From Hymenoscyphus infarciens (lineage: Eukaryota; Ascomycota; Leotiomycetes; Helotiales; Helotiaceae): DNA of 61,833 nt. This document shows, one piece after another, positions 24,067 to 34,430 of this stretch; positions within the stretch are counted from its first letter, which is position 1, and each line of letters opens with the position of its first letter. A program made the position numbers and the translations under genes. Below the pieces are notes generated by a model. The model was not told where the DNA came from. It did not search any database and saw nothing but the letters and a program-made list of their open reading frames with translations. Where the stretch lies: assembly GCA_001414345.1 (NCBI GenBank), contig LLCB01000328.1, forward strand, positions 1 to 61,833, written 5' to 3'.

Positions 24067-25182
24067 TCTGGTTTGACGCAATGATACCCCGATAATCGGA
24101 GTCAATTCGACATACAACTCCTGGATAGTCTTGGTTTCCTCTTTCTTCTCTCATTGCTCTTATCTCACGACTTTACGACTTTCCTTTTTCTCTGATTGAT
24201 TTTTCTTTGGGTTTGGGATAGAGATGGATATAGACAATAGACATGGACGAACATACACATGTACTAGTATGCATTTAGATAGTCAGTCTTCATGCGCTGA
24301 ACAGTAGAAATAGACACATAAAAGGCATTCCTTTGCAAGCAAATCAAACTCAAAGCTTTTCTTTTGATAAAAGTCCGATGATCAGGGAATCTTCTTGTGG
24401 TGCTCTTGTTTCTTAGGTGGTCTTTGGATTGTAATGAGAACAAATCAGTTCTAAAAAAATAATATAATCGCCAGTTCCCTAGCAGGCCGAAAAAATAATC
24501 AGTAGACGGGAGATTGTGCTTGTCTTGTCAACCAATTTTGTCGTGATCTGTTTGAGTTCTTTGGTACTTTGTCCAGTAGCCAGCTTGCCTGGATAGAGAC
24601 CTTATGAGGTTGTACTGAGAATGTTCTCCGACCTTTTCACTGAATCTGAGGACATTGGAAATGAAGCGTACTGCTTCGATGTCCATCTTGACTGAAGGTT
24701 TTGTATTTGCTTTAAGATCTGTAGCTGATTTGAGAGAGGGCTGAATCAGGTGAACCATTCTTCAGTTGGCTTGTGAGTTGCTAGATATTTCACGAGTAAC
24801 CCTGTAGCTTGTGAGTAAGCTGTGGGATAAATCTGCAAAGTGACAATGCAAAAAGGACTACTGGTTAGTAATGAATGATTAGTGTGCCACAAACACTGTC
24901 ACTACTTTCCTGGCGCAAGAGTGGTCTGTAGACGAGACAATCGAGAATCAAAAGAGGAATACTTGACCAAAGAATGCATTGCGAAAACCCCCACCTGAAT
25001 AAATCTACAAACAAGAACTCCGCAGCCCACATGCCGGATCCCTCTGCCCAATATGCCGTATGCCATAACCCCATTTATCATCCTGTCACTCATCATCACT
25101 CGTCACTCCGCATCGCATCTCTTTCCTTCCTCAAAACCACGTCCAATTTAACCCATATCCCACTCCCCAGCCCTCCAGATTT
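24067..25182. other. Intergenic region downstream of the repeat protein
   Basis: Presumed 3' UTR, then unremarkable sequence. A 76-codon minus-strand ORF at 24528-24758 has no recognisable feature. Nothing else is supported. Confidence 0.45.
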
Positions 25183-26056
25183 TCATGGCGAATCAGGTTT
25201 CCCAGCAAGAAGTTGCACACAGCTATTCGTCTCTTCATCCCATACAAAAGCATGAATCTGCATACCCCTCTCCTCAATAGCTTTCTTGACCAGTGGTTGT
25301 CGTTTTAACCAATCTACCTCTGCCAGCACGTAGATATCTTCGAATCGGTGTTGGAGATCGTGTTCGGGGAGGATGATGTGTTTTTCGTTGAGGTCGAGGG
25401 TGTTACGGCGGTGGAGTTTTGCTACGTCTCTGCGAGGGGGTTGTTAATGTTGTGCGAGAAAGGGGGGTGGTAGGAAAGAATAGAGTTAGGTGGAGGGGCG
25501 AGGGTGAATGCTTACTTGTACCAGGTGTTGGGACCTTTGAGAGATTCATGTTCTTGTTGTTGAAGCATTGCACAGCCATAATGACCGCAGACGACGATGT
25601 GGTCAACCTATTCTCACGGTGTCAGTATCATATACTCCCATTGTCCAACGATGGTGACTCTTCAAAGTGACTTGACTTCACGTCCAAGCCACCATGCCCA
25701 CAGACTGACTACCCCAACACAGTTCATTGGAAGTTCCAAGCATGCTCAGACGAGGGCGAATATCAGACAAGAAACTCTACAAAGCATACCTTCAACAACT
25801 CCACACTCCACTCAACGGCACTTCTACTACTCAAATCCCCATTGCTCAACAGATGTCCCAAATTCCGATGCACGAACATCTCAGCTCTCCCCACATCCAA
25901 GGAATCCGTCTCCACTACCGAGCTATCACTGCACCCAACCCAGAGAATATGGGGTTCGTCATCGCGTGTGGACTTGGGGGAAGAGGGTATGAGATCTCGT
26001 GGAACGGGACGGGTGGTATATGGTGTGCGGAGAATGGCGGGGGTATTGAAAGGCAT
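25183..26056 (-). CDS. Beta-class carbonic anhydrase-like protein with altered active site
   Basis: Three minus-strand exons, 26056-25790, 25607-25516 and 25429-25183, give 201 residues in frame. Introns are 182 and 86 nt. The zinc-site residues of the beta class are visible: C42 in GCSD, H98 and C101 in CGHYGC, with D44 also present. The residue that should be arginine in C-x-D-x-R is serine (S46). The RNLGHLL, LHRRNTLDL and LQHRFEDIYVLAEVDWL blocks and the C-terminal HAFVWDEE fit fungal beta-carbonic anhydrases, which hydrate CO2 to bicarbonate. The Asp-Arg dyad orders the Asp in this class, so loss of Arg may change activity or pH response. The N-terminal start is uncertain: the frame stays open upstream to 26242. 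A small perfect inverted repeat lies about 290 bp upstream. Confidence 0.85.
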
Positions 26057-26346
26057 ATCGACGACTGGATGACGGAGAAACGTATAAAATCGGTGCTTCT
26101 CTCGTCGAAAAGATGGTACGATGTTTAAGGTGGAAGGAGTAAAAAGGTGTGGAGCTTCGACAGGTAGATATGACGTAACAACCCGGTCCCCTTTTTTGAT
26201 TGGCAGCAAGTCAAAATATAGTAAAAAGAGGTAAAAGTCCAATCAAGAACAGAGAAAGAACCCTCCTGAAATAAAATTCCCAGAAATGGAAAGCCAGACT
26301 AACCTCCACCTTCCCCATTCCCACGCGAGAATCTTGTCGTGTGAAA

Positions 26347-26442
26347 TACTATCCCCCCCCCTAAATAAAATGTAGAGTGCACAGACATTTAGTAAGGCAC
26401 AGCGGCCGTGCGCTTACATTTTATTTAGGGGGGGGGATAGTA
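26347..26442. mobile_element. 96-bp element with perfect 28-bp terminal inverted repeats
   Basis: Positions 26347-26374 are the exact reverse complement of 26415-26442. Each arm contains nine C or G in a row followed by an A+T-rich TAAATAAAATGTA-type end. The 40-bp centre (26375-26414) is unrelated. The outermost bases are TA on both sides, compatible with a TA target site. The arms show no mismatch, so the element is either recent or maintained. It sits in the 5' flank of the carbonic anhydrase gene. Confidence 0.7.
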
Positions 26443-27629
26443 CAATCTAGATCCCAACCGAAAGACTACGATTGGTTCGATCAGAGGAAAATCTAAAAAC
26501 AGGTCATTTCCCTCGAAAAGTCACACCACAACCCATAAAAAAAGACCCCTTGGGAGGGGCTTCAGGGGTGTCACTTGTGCCGCCTTGGCTAGGGCTGTTA
26601 GGCGAGGATCTGGGGTGGAGAAGGTTAGCCGAGGTGATTGTCTGCAATACAAGTACGAGTATATCACCGTGATAAATGCCTCGTGAGGTTTGAGATGGAA
26701 GGGGGGGATGTGGAATAGTTTGGGCTTACTTTGAATGGTTGAAAGTGGCAGGAGAGATAGATAGGGGCGGAAATTCGGTTCTTGACTCGCGGGGTGAGTT
26801 TTTAGTGAGGTGGGTTTTAGCCTCCATGTCCCTGTAAAATCCGGGATTTGAATGACGCGATTTGGCGGGGTGATGCATCGTCCAGGATGTAATAGCAACG
26901 ACTTGTCTTCTTTGTCTATTCCCATATAGGAAATGTATTTGATATACTTCCTATATTGTAAACACATAGCTGTAAGTGTCAAGTCAAGTATACCTATTCA
27001 AGTTATCTTCGTGGAAATTTCCCCTCAAAATTTGGTTTCCCAGAGAGCTTCCAGAACATACCACTGAAGGGATGGACCTGGGACGCAAAGAAGATACACG
27101 AGGTTACCCCTTTCTTGTTCTCCATGCTTTCAAAATGATGTTTCTGAATTTAATCCCGCAGACTATGCTAGCAACTTACTATTATACAGACTGTTAGGTC
27201 AATTCACCGTAAAAGTATATTACCCCTGTTTAAAGTTGTACTGTATGTCAACGGAAAGCCCCCATGTGGCGCAGAAGGAAAGTCAGGAAAGACATCACAG
27301 GCTGGAAGGTGTGGCCCTGAACGTTTGCTAGAACGTCGAATTTTTCCTTACCTTTTCTAGGAGTAGGAGATGATAACTGGAGGGCGTACTTGTAGGCATC
27401 TAGAAGACCTAGGAAGGTGCAAATGCTTGAAGCGAAAGAAACTCGGCCACTGTGTACGCCTTTTCTCAAAGCTCAAGTAAACCCCAAAACATCACCAAGA
27501 GTGTTCGAAAGTATTCAAAACAAACCTCAAATTCCAATTTGGCATTCCTTCATCCTCTAAACTTTCCCAAACACTTCTTTTGGGGGGAGGGGGGAGGACG
27601 TTTTTTCGCGGGTAAAAGCAATAAAGTCA

Positions 27630-27915
27630 ACTATTTGTAGGTCACCTATAAATAGCCCCAAGAAAGCTCTTATAGAAAAACCTTGTAGTTAATAGGTCAC
27701 CTACGAAGAGTACTAGAATTATTTTTGAAGAAGACCGACTGTTCATTTGTTGGTTACCTATAAATAGCACTGGTTTTTGTTTTTGTTTTTGAAACCCAAC
27801 AGCTATTCATAGCTTATCTGAAAAGAGCCCTCTGAACAACTCTCAGGATGTTCACAGGCTACCTGGAAATTGCTTATAGAAAAACAGACTCTTTGGCTAT
27901 TCGTACCAATAGCTA
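27630..27915. repeat. Degenerate tandem repeat, ~55-bp period
   Basis: A motif like GGTCACCTATAAATAGC recurs at about 27640, 27695, 27752, 27810, 27856 and 27896. It becomes more diverged to the right (GGTTACCTATAAATAGC, GCTTATCTGAAAAGAGC, GGCTACCTGGAAATTGC). Noncoding. Some copies are also partly inverted (GCTATTC...AATAGC). Confidence 0.55.
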
Positions 27916-28432
27916 TCAACAGAAAATATAGCCACAAGAGTTTGAACCCTTCACGAGGCTAGTTCCTGCAACGCTTTGGGTGAACCAGAAAGCTGTTAGA
28001 CAACAAGTTTTCTCATTAGAGTGTTTGTAAAAGCCTTTGTGAATATTTTCGAAAGATTAATTGTTTGAGGACGAGTTTGTTTCAATGAACCAAAGAGAAT
28101 AGAATAACCGAATCCATGTTCGTTTGATTTTCCAACAGTGCTGGGATAACTGAAGAAGGAAAGTATACGGAGGCTCTTTACAAAAATCAACCTCGGCACA
28201 TTTCCACCAACCAATCAGACCCCTTACTCGCAGTCCATTTTCCAAAACCTTGATGCGACAAACCTCACCAAAGTCTTGAATCCTCCAGGTAATCCAGAAT
28301 GGCATTCCAAACACCAAAATTACGTCGACAATTGGCAACCAGAAGTCTCCGCAGATTCTCCATCTACGAAACTTTCAATTCGGCGGCATATATTCCAGCG
28401 ACTTGAACCAGGTTTGGAGGAGGACCGCAACG

Positions 28433-29586
28433 ATGTTTTACGGAATTTTCAGCCGCCCCGCGGTGCATTTTGATACGGAGAAGGATATTCCTGATTTGGC
28501 GGGAAAGGTTATCGCTATTACTGGAGGTAAGCTTCATATCCAGCTCTTATATCCCTAAACCTCAGTGCTGCCAGCTTTAGCTCAATTGTTCTCCGCCGAG
28601 CCTCGCAATCCCTCACATTTCTCCCTTCTCACATTATATCCCCTCCCCTCAGTCAGAACCTAACTAACACCCCACTCACAGGAAATGCAGGCCTAGGCCT
28701 CGAAACCGTCCTCCGTCTAGCCCCCCACAACCCCTCCCACATCTACATCCTCTCCCGCAACCCCTCAACAACCTCCACCAGCATCGCCCAAATCCAAGCA
28801 CAGGTCCCTCACTGCTGTCCCCTAACCCACGTCCCCCTCGACCTCTCCGATCTCTCCTCCGTCTCTTCTTGCGCCGACGTCCTCAAGAATTACACAAGCA
28901 GACTAGATATCCTCTTCCTCAACGCGGGTATAATGATGGTTCCCCCAGGGCTGACGAAACAAGGATATGAGGTTCAGTTTGGAACAAACCACTTGGGGCA
29001 CTTTCTGTTAAGTGAGTTACTTGTTGATTTACTGGGGAAGACGGCAGGGGACAACGGAGGAGATGTGAGGGTTGTAGTTGTGTCCAGTATCGGCATGCGA
29101 TTTTCCCCCCTCACCGGGATTCCCTACCCCTCCCTAAAATCAACCGGTTCTTCCTTCACCCTCTCCTCCCTCTACCGCTACGGCGTTTCGAAACTCGCCA
29201 ATGCCTTATTCGCAAAGGGATTCAACGCCCGCTACCATTCCCGTGGTATAACCTGTGTATCTGTTCATCCAGGTGTCATAGCTACTGGGTTATGGAGTGA
29301 GACTTTCAGTTTTGCGCAGAATTGGGGGAGAGTGGGGGAATGGATGAAGTATCTTGGGAGATGTATACCGCTCGTGGGTTTCGAGAGTGTGGAGACGGGA
29401 GTGAGGAATCAGCTTTGGGCTGCTGTGGGGAGGAAGGGTGGCAACAGAGGGGAGGTTAAGGGGGGCGAGTTTTATACGCCTGTTGGTGTTGCGGGGCAGG
29501 GAACTTGGGCTAGTGCTGATGAGGGGAAGGCGAGGGAATTATGGGAGTGGAGTGAGAGGGAGGTTGGGGGGTTTTTGAAGGGTTGA
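28433..29586 (+). CDS. Short-chain dehydrogenase/reductase
   Basis: Two exons, 28433-28526 and 28682-29586, give 332 residues. The junction falls inside the cofactor loop and restores ITG/GNAGLGLETV. The classical SDR features are T30-G-x3-G-x-G37 for NAD(P) binding, N112-A-G-I, S166/S167 in VVVSS, and Y198-x3-K202. The TNHLGHFLL block places it near the fungal retinol dehydrogenase/WW-oxidoreductase-like group, which act on lipophilic alcohols or ketones; the actual substrate is unknown. The 155-nt intron is longer than most neighbours. There is no membrane helix or secretion signal. The gene is isolated from other metabolic genes, so no pathway can be assigned. Confidence 0.92.
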
Positions 29587-30292
29587 GGGTGGAAGGTGGA
29601 GGGACGTAAGATGAGAGAGGAAGGTATATATTGTAAGTGATATCCCTTGTATTTGTTTGTACAACTGTATAAATTTTCAGTTTGGGCATCTTCATTTTAA
29701 TTACTGCGTGACATTCTTTTGAGGCAAAAAGCCCAGTTGCCTTGGGGTTGAAGAGTCAAGTTGGAGTCAAGTCGAGTCCAAAACCCAACTAGACTACACC
29801 ATTAAAAATCAAATATAAAAACACCAATTATCAATCAAAGCGTCCTCTCTCACAGGCATCTGCCAACCGTAACCTCCTATCGAATTCCAAAACAAAGAAA
29901 ATTCCCAGAACTCAACCCCACAAGGCCAAGATATTCGAAAGTAAGGCTCTCCAATTTCGTCTGCAAAAAGGCACCCTCGTACTCACTCATCTTGAAGCAT
30001 TCTCACAACCAACATCTTACCAAGCATCCGAATTCCACCTCCATCTAAACCCCTACCCATCCACCAAAGCAAGCAAGCCAGAAGAATTCCCCAACCCTCA
30101 CACACACGATTTACAACCTACAAAAGGTCTGTTAGGAGTGAAAATATCCCTAGCTACCCATCAGAGTCGAAGGAAGGGCATCCTTGTAAACAAAGAAATA
30201 GCTTCTCGCTCGCGTGAGAAAGAGTTATGATAAGAACCTTGAAGGGAGCAAAAATAAGGCCAAAGAGAAAGAAGAATATAACATCTAGCTTA

Positions 30293-30389
30293 CCACATAA
30301 TTCCACCTCTCACGAGATCACCCATCCCCTAGTTAAGCGAACCCTAAGAATGACTTGGTGTTGGCGAGACGTGACGGTGATGTATGTGG
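30293..30389 (+). pseudogene. 5S rRNA-like relic (truncated)
   Basis: The 97-nt segment begins CCACATA and ends TATGTGG, forming a terminal stem like the 5S acceptor helix. Inside are GATCACCCATC, TAGTTAAGCG and ACTTGG in the order found in 5S rRNA. It is about 20 nt shorter than a normal 5S gene and several conserved stretches are missing, so it is at best a pseudogene or a 5S-derived repeat. Assignment rests on remembered family sequence features only. Confidence 0.3.
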
Positions 30390-30407
30390 ATACCTTATCA
30401 AAGTAAG

Positions 30408-30541
30408 TAGTAAATTTACTTGCTTTTTTCGGTTTATCAGGAGTAAGTAACAAATGTACGAGTACTTACTTTCTCTTTAAAGAAAAGTGGGTATTGGAAT
30501 TCCCTTTGGAAAAGTAAGTGTGAGATTTACTTACTTTTTAG
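30408..30541. repeat. Three short inverted GTAAGT/ACTTAC units
   Basis: Hairpin-forming pairs AAAGTAAG...CTTGCTTT, AGTAAGTA...TACTTACT and AAAAGTAAG...CTTACTTTT follow one another within about 130 bp. Noncoding. Confidence 0.5.
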
Positions 30542-31009
30542 TAAAATGATGGAAGCATGAGAGTTCCTCACTTTGCCTTTCTAAAAGGCATGTATTATCT
30601 TTCCCTGCAGTTCCCATCTCTCTCTCACTCTCAGAAGACCCAACACCAAACACCCCACTCTCTAAGCAAACCCCACTAGTAGCATTAACACAACACAACA
30701 CATATCATCCCACCTCCCTCTCATCCTTACCACTCACTAAAAAAGAACCATCCACATCCACATCCACATCCACCCCCCCTCCTCCCCACAAATCTCATTC
30801 CAAAAAAAGCCCCCCTCGAAGTTCAATACAAGGCCAATACAAGTTCAATACTACAACCCTCCCCTCTCCACACAAAAACCTTTCACTTCAAAAGATCCCT
30901 TAAATTCAATTCTTCACTTCCTAGCCACAGCAAGACCCACGTGGAAAGAACCTGGAAGGGCAGGTAGACACGTGCACGATATGTACCCAAGGAGGAGGGA
31001 GGGCCACGT

Positions 31010-31085
31010 CCCACCAACTACTTAACCCCCTGGTTAAGCGAACCCCAAGACCATTTTTGGAAGTTGGAGATAGATACAAGACAAG
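31010..31085 (+). pseudogene. Second 5S-like relic sharing a 24-nt core
   Basis: Positions 31027-31050 match 30326-30349 with only two differences, both transitions. The core contains GGTTAAGCGAACCCCAAGA, reminiscent of the 5S box region, followed by TTTTTGGAAGTTGG. The ends are not defined. Same orientation as the first copy. Confidence 0.25.
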
Positions 31086-31952
31086 ATATTACGAGAAGAC
31101 CTCGTAAGCAAGAGGACCGACCGCCCATCGAGACTCGCGATGGATAGTAAATACTACTGGTTGTACCTGCCCACTCGCCTCCCCAGGACAATTCCAGTAA
31201 ATTGTCCTAAAGACTTGGAACATGTACAACCTAAATATTTGGGACAATCAGACTTCAATGGTCCTAGATTATCCAGGTCACGCACTACCTTGCATCCGCA
31301 GAGCTGGACTAAGGAGCGACCGTTCACGTCACATCACATCATAAAAAACCCATATCTGAATTTGTATCATCTGTATTGTGCAAGAAAAAAGCTCTGTCTC
31401 CTTCAGCCAGCCAGGAAGCAACACCATGCCCATGCCTTCAATCACACATCATATCATATCATTCATCATTCAACACCTCCCCATCCCAAGTCATTACCAC
31501 CCATGCAAGACCACTCTCCCTTCCTCTCTTCTTTTAATCTCCCATAAACCAACGCCCCTATTTCACCCACCCAACGGTCATCTTGAAATGACATGCAATA
31601 ATACCCCCCATCCACCTAGCACTCCACCCTACTTCTTGCAAACGTAGCAGAAGAGGAAAATAAAGAAACGAAAATTGAAATTGTGTGGTTGATGTGATTT
31701 GTAACGTTGGCAACAAATCCCGAGTTGGAGTTGACATTGTCGTATTTGGATTGGTATGTATCTTTTGCTGTTTGTTTGTTGAGATATGCAAAGGATGAGC
31801 CAGCTACATCAAACATCCTCCCAGAAAAGAGATGGGGAAAAATGCAGCGCTGTCCCCCGAAAAAAAAAGTGTGATTGAAAATGCTAAAAAGACGAGAGAA
31901 GAGAATCAAGAGGGGTATCACGAAATTTGACGAAAAATAATTCTTGTCAAAA

Positions 31953-33259
31953 TCATGCCTTGGTTCCCACACCGTCCTTGCGCTCGGAACCTTTCCTGTC
32001 GACGCTAGTCTCCTGACTGAACTTCTTCCATAACAAGGCGATATCTTCTTTGTTATCGTTCTTCTCCGTGATGAGATTCTTCAACCACTTGTTCTCGGTT
32101 TCGAGTTGGTTGATGCGACCCTCCAATGCGGACACCTTGTCGTTCATGTCCTTTGCGGACTTTTCGAGTGCTTGCTCACGTTGCTTCTTCTTGACTCGGA
32201 AACGGGCGGAAGCAGCGGTGTTGCGACGGCGTTTGTCCTCTTCGGCCGCGAGACGAGATGCTTCTTCAAAATCGGGTGCTGAAGGAGAGGTGTGTGAAAT
32301 GGAGTCAGCCTTCCGCTTGGATCCTGAGGTTGGTGTGGCTAAGGAGGAAGAGGGAGATTCAACAGTTGTCGATGATGATGGGTAGATGGGTTGGTTTGTA
32401 TCGATGGGTGGAGGGATGGCATTGCTCTCAGAGTAAGGGGCAGCGAATGCATTGAAAACCGGGAAAGAGAAGTCTCCTGCCATGGTATACAGGTTAGCAT
32501 AGCTGTTTTTTTTTTGGCTTTGCGAAAGAAGTTTTGGAGAAGAGCAGTCTTTGACGGTTATACACGGAGAAAGGGTTCTCGATGACTCTCCCTCGTAACC
32601 ACAACAGGCAGGTCTTGCATTCCCATTGATTCGGTGAGTTGAGGTTCATTGTCCTCGGCTCACGACACGTGACATCACGCAATCGTCAGGGATGATTAAG
32701 CCATACCGAGAAAATGGGGAGATGGAGGGTGACATGCAGCAAGCTGCAAAGATATGCAAGAATATGCAGCGTGTGGTGCACGTGAACTGCCAATGAGAGG
32801 AGATGATGGAGGGCAACAGGAGGAGGGGAGGAGTAATATGAGCGACGAAACATCCGAAAGGATAAAGTGTCTATTGATACACCGATCCATTGCGAATAGA
32901 ATGCTGGACATGACACCTTGTGCCTGACAGCGAGGGAGGAAGAGGAGAGAAGAGCAAAGGCGGTGACTTGAGAAATCCAGAGATCTCTTACCTTGCATAC
33001 CAAAATCGATTGCCTTCATGTCGGTAGCCTCTGGAGCAGCAGCCGAGCCTGGACCCTCGACGCCAAAGTTTGTAGCTTGTAGGTCGGCGGCATCTTGTCC
33101 CAAATCAAAGTCGAAGAATTGGGTGTTCGTGAACATGGCCAACTCATCGTCGAGGTTGAAGTTGTCTTGGGCGCTCTGAAGGTCTTGGGCGGATGGGATC
33201 GCATTGAGGTTCGCGATGTACTCGGAGACATTCGGACCCCTCCTGCCATTGTAGGCCAT
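31953..33259 (-). CDS. cys3: bZIP transcription factor of the CYS3/MetR (sulfur regulator) type
   Basis: Two minus-strand exons, 33259-32992 and 32476-31953, give 263 residues. A 515-nt intron separates the acidic N-terminal region from the bZIP half. The N-terminus MAYNGRRGPNVSEYI is typical of CYS-3-like factors. The basic region is RRRNTAASARFRVKKKQ (N175 to R183 in the invariant N-x7-R), followed by a leucine zipper with V, L, I and L heptads to about residue 225. The family activates sulfate uptake and assimilation genes when preferred sulfur is scarce, and is controlled by SCF-type ubiquitination and autoregulation in Neurospora; those details are knowledge of the family, not visible here. 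An ATG at 32483, just before the acceptor and in frame with exon 2, could start a 177-residue form with the whole bZIP. The gene is divergent from the CHL4 homologue. Confidence 0.9.
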
Positions 33260-34430
33260 GATGGGCAGTTTTCGCGACGAGTCGTTGGGGGGAATTTGAG
33301 GATGTTGATGGTCGTGAAGTATGGATGCGCTGCACGAAGCGATATGCGATCGAGGTCGAGGAAGTTTTGTTTTTTTTTTAAGTCGAGGTGGAGTTGGAGT
33401 TGTCGTTGGAGGTTGAAGTCGGGGTGGGCGTGGTGGTGGTAATATTGCGGGCAAAAGCCTTTGTCGTCTTTTTGGGGCAAGCGAGAAAAGCGGCGTGTTC
33501 TGGAAGCAGTTGTCGAAACGAAAGGCTTTGGGTGCCACCAATAACCTTCTCTACCCGTATTCACTCCCACCACTCACTCGGAACTTCAATCCTGTCGAGT
33601 TGTCGTGTGTCGTTTGTCACGGGTCACGGACGAGTGGTGTTTGTCGTAGTTGTTGGAAGCAATAGAAGATGAAAAAGAGGAGACACCAAAATGGAGAGGA
33701 AAAGAAAAGGCGTCGGAGGTTTGCGGTTGCCCCACTGTCGGATGACTAAATCTTTTAAAGGTTCCCGTCGCGCTTCGGAGGGGCTGTTCGTGGACGTGGG
33801 ATGCTGGGGAAAATTCGGTGGGATTGGTGGATGGATGGACACCAGGGGAGTTACTGCATCTCGAGTATTCCAAGGTTGTATTGAATATTTGGAATAGCTT
33901 CATGAAAAGATCCCATTGTTTACTGAACGGAGGAAGACCCTTAGCCGACGAAGTTGGCACATTTCCAGTATCAAAACTGGTGACAGCGTCATCTGAAAAA
34001 GTCATGACTTCACTCGCGCCCTTGGATTCACTCTTCACTCCCGACCTGGGAGTCTGGGACCCTCCCTCCTTGGATCTCCTCGGCCATATTTTGTAATCCG
34101 CTCACGAATCGCCCGCTCGCCACCCCACCTTGCCCGCAATCGGAGCCACCGACGCACCACGGCTTTGTTTCGGCTTCGGGACAAAGGACTCGAGTCAAGA
34201 GCACGCCAAGACTTGGTCTCACAATTGAAGAGAATGATTGGTCGGCGCTAGTGGGGGTATAAAGCACGTGAATATGCTCGGCGTTCCAGGTTCTACCCTT
34301 TCCTGCAAGTCGCGTCGGAATACGCGCCAGGTATCACAAGCTTCATCAACCATGCGACAATCTCTCAAAATACTTGCGTCTTCAAGTCTTGAGCAACAAT
34401 TCATTTAATATTGCTTCATATTGTACAATA
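33260..34430. other. Divergent promoter region of bZIP and CHL4 genes
   Basis: About 1.17 kb between start codons. ORFs here begin at non-ATG codons or are short. It probably holds long 5' UTRs, with a T-run near 33367. I did not identify specific operator sites. Confidence 0.45.

Larger units (their letters stand above)
26057..28432. other. Repeat-containing intergenic region
   Basis: Contains the palindromic element at 26347-26442 and the ~55-bp tandem repeat at about 27630-27915, both listed separately. Other ORFs (for example minus 26521-26982) lack features. The final ~150 bp is the likely 5' flank of the SDR gene. Confidence 0.45.
29587..31952. other. 2.4-kb intergenic region with 5S-like relics and GTAAGT repeats
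   Basis: No protein gene is supported. It includes 5S-like sequences near 30293-30389 and 31010-31085, short inverted GTAAGT units at about 30408-30541, and a (CATCCA)n run near 30750-30770. The segment nearest 31952 is the 3' flank of the bZIP gene. Confidence 0.45.

Noticed and set aside
23276..29586. RiPP biosynthetic cluster around the repeat protein
   Set aside because: The nearby carbonic anhydrase and SDR are ordinary singletons; no UstYa/DUF3328, peptidase, methyltransferase or transporter gene is present.
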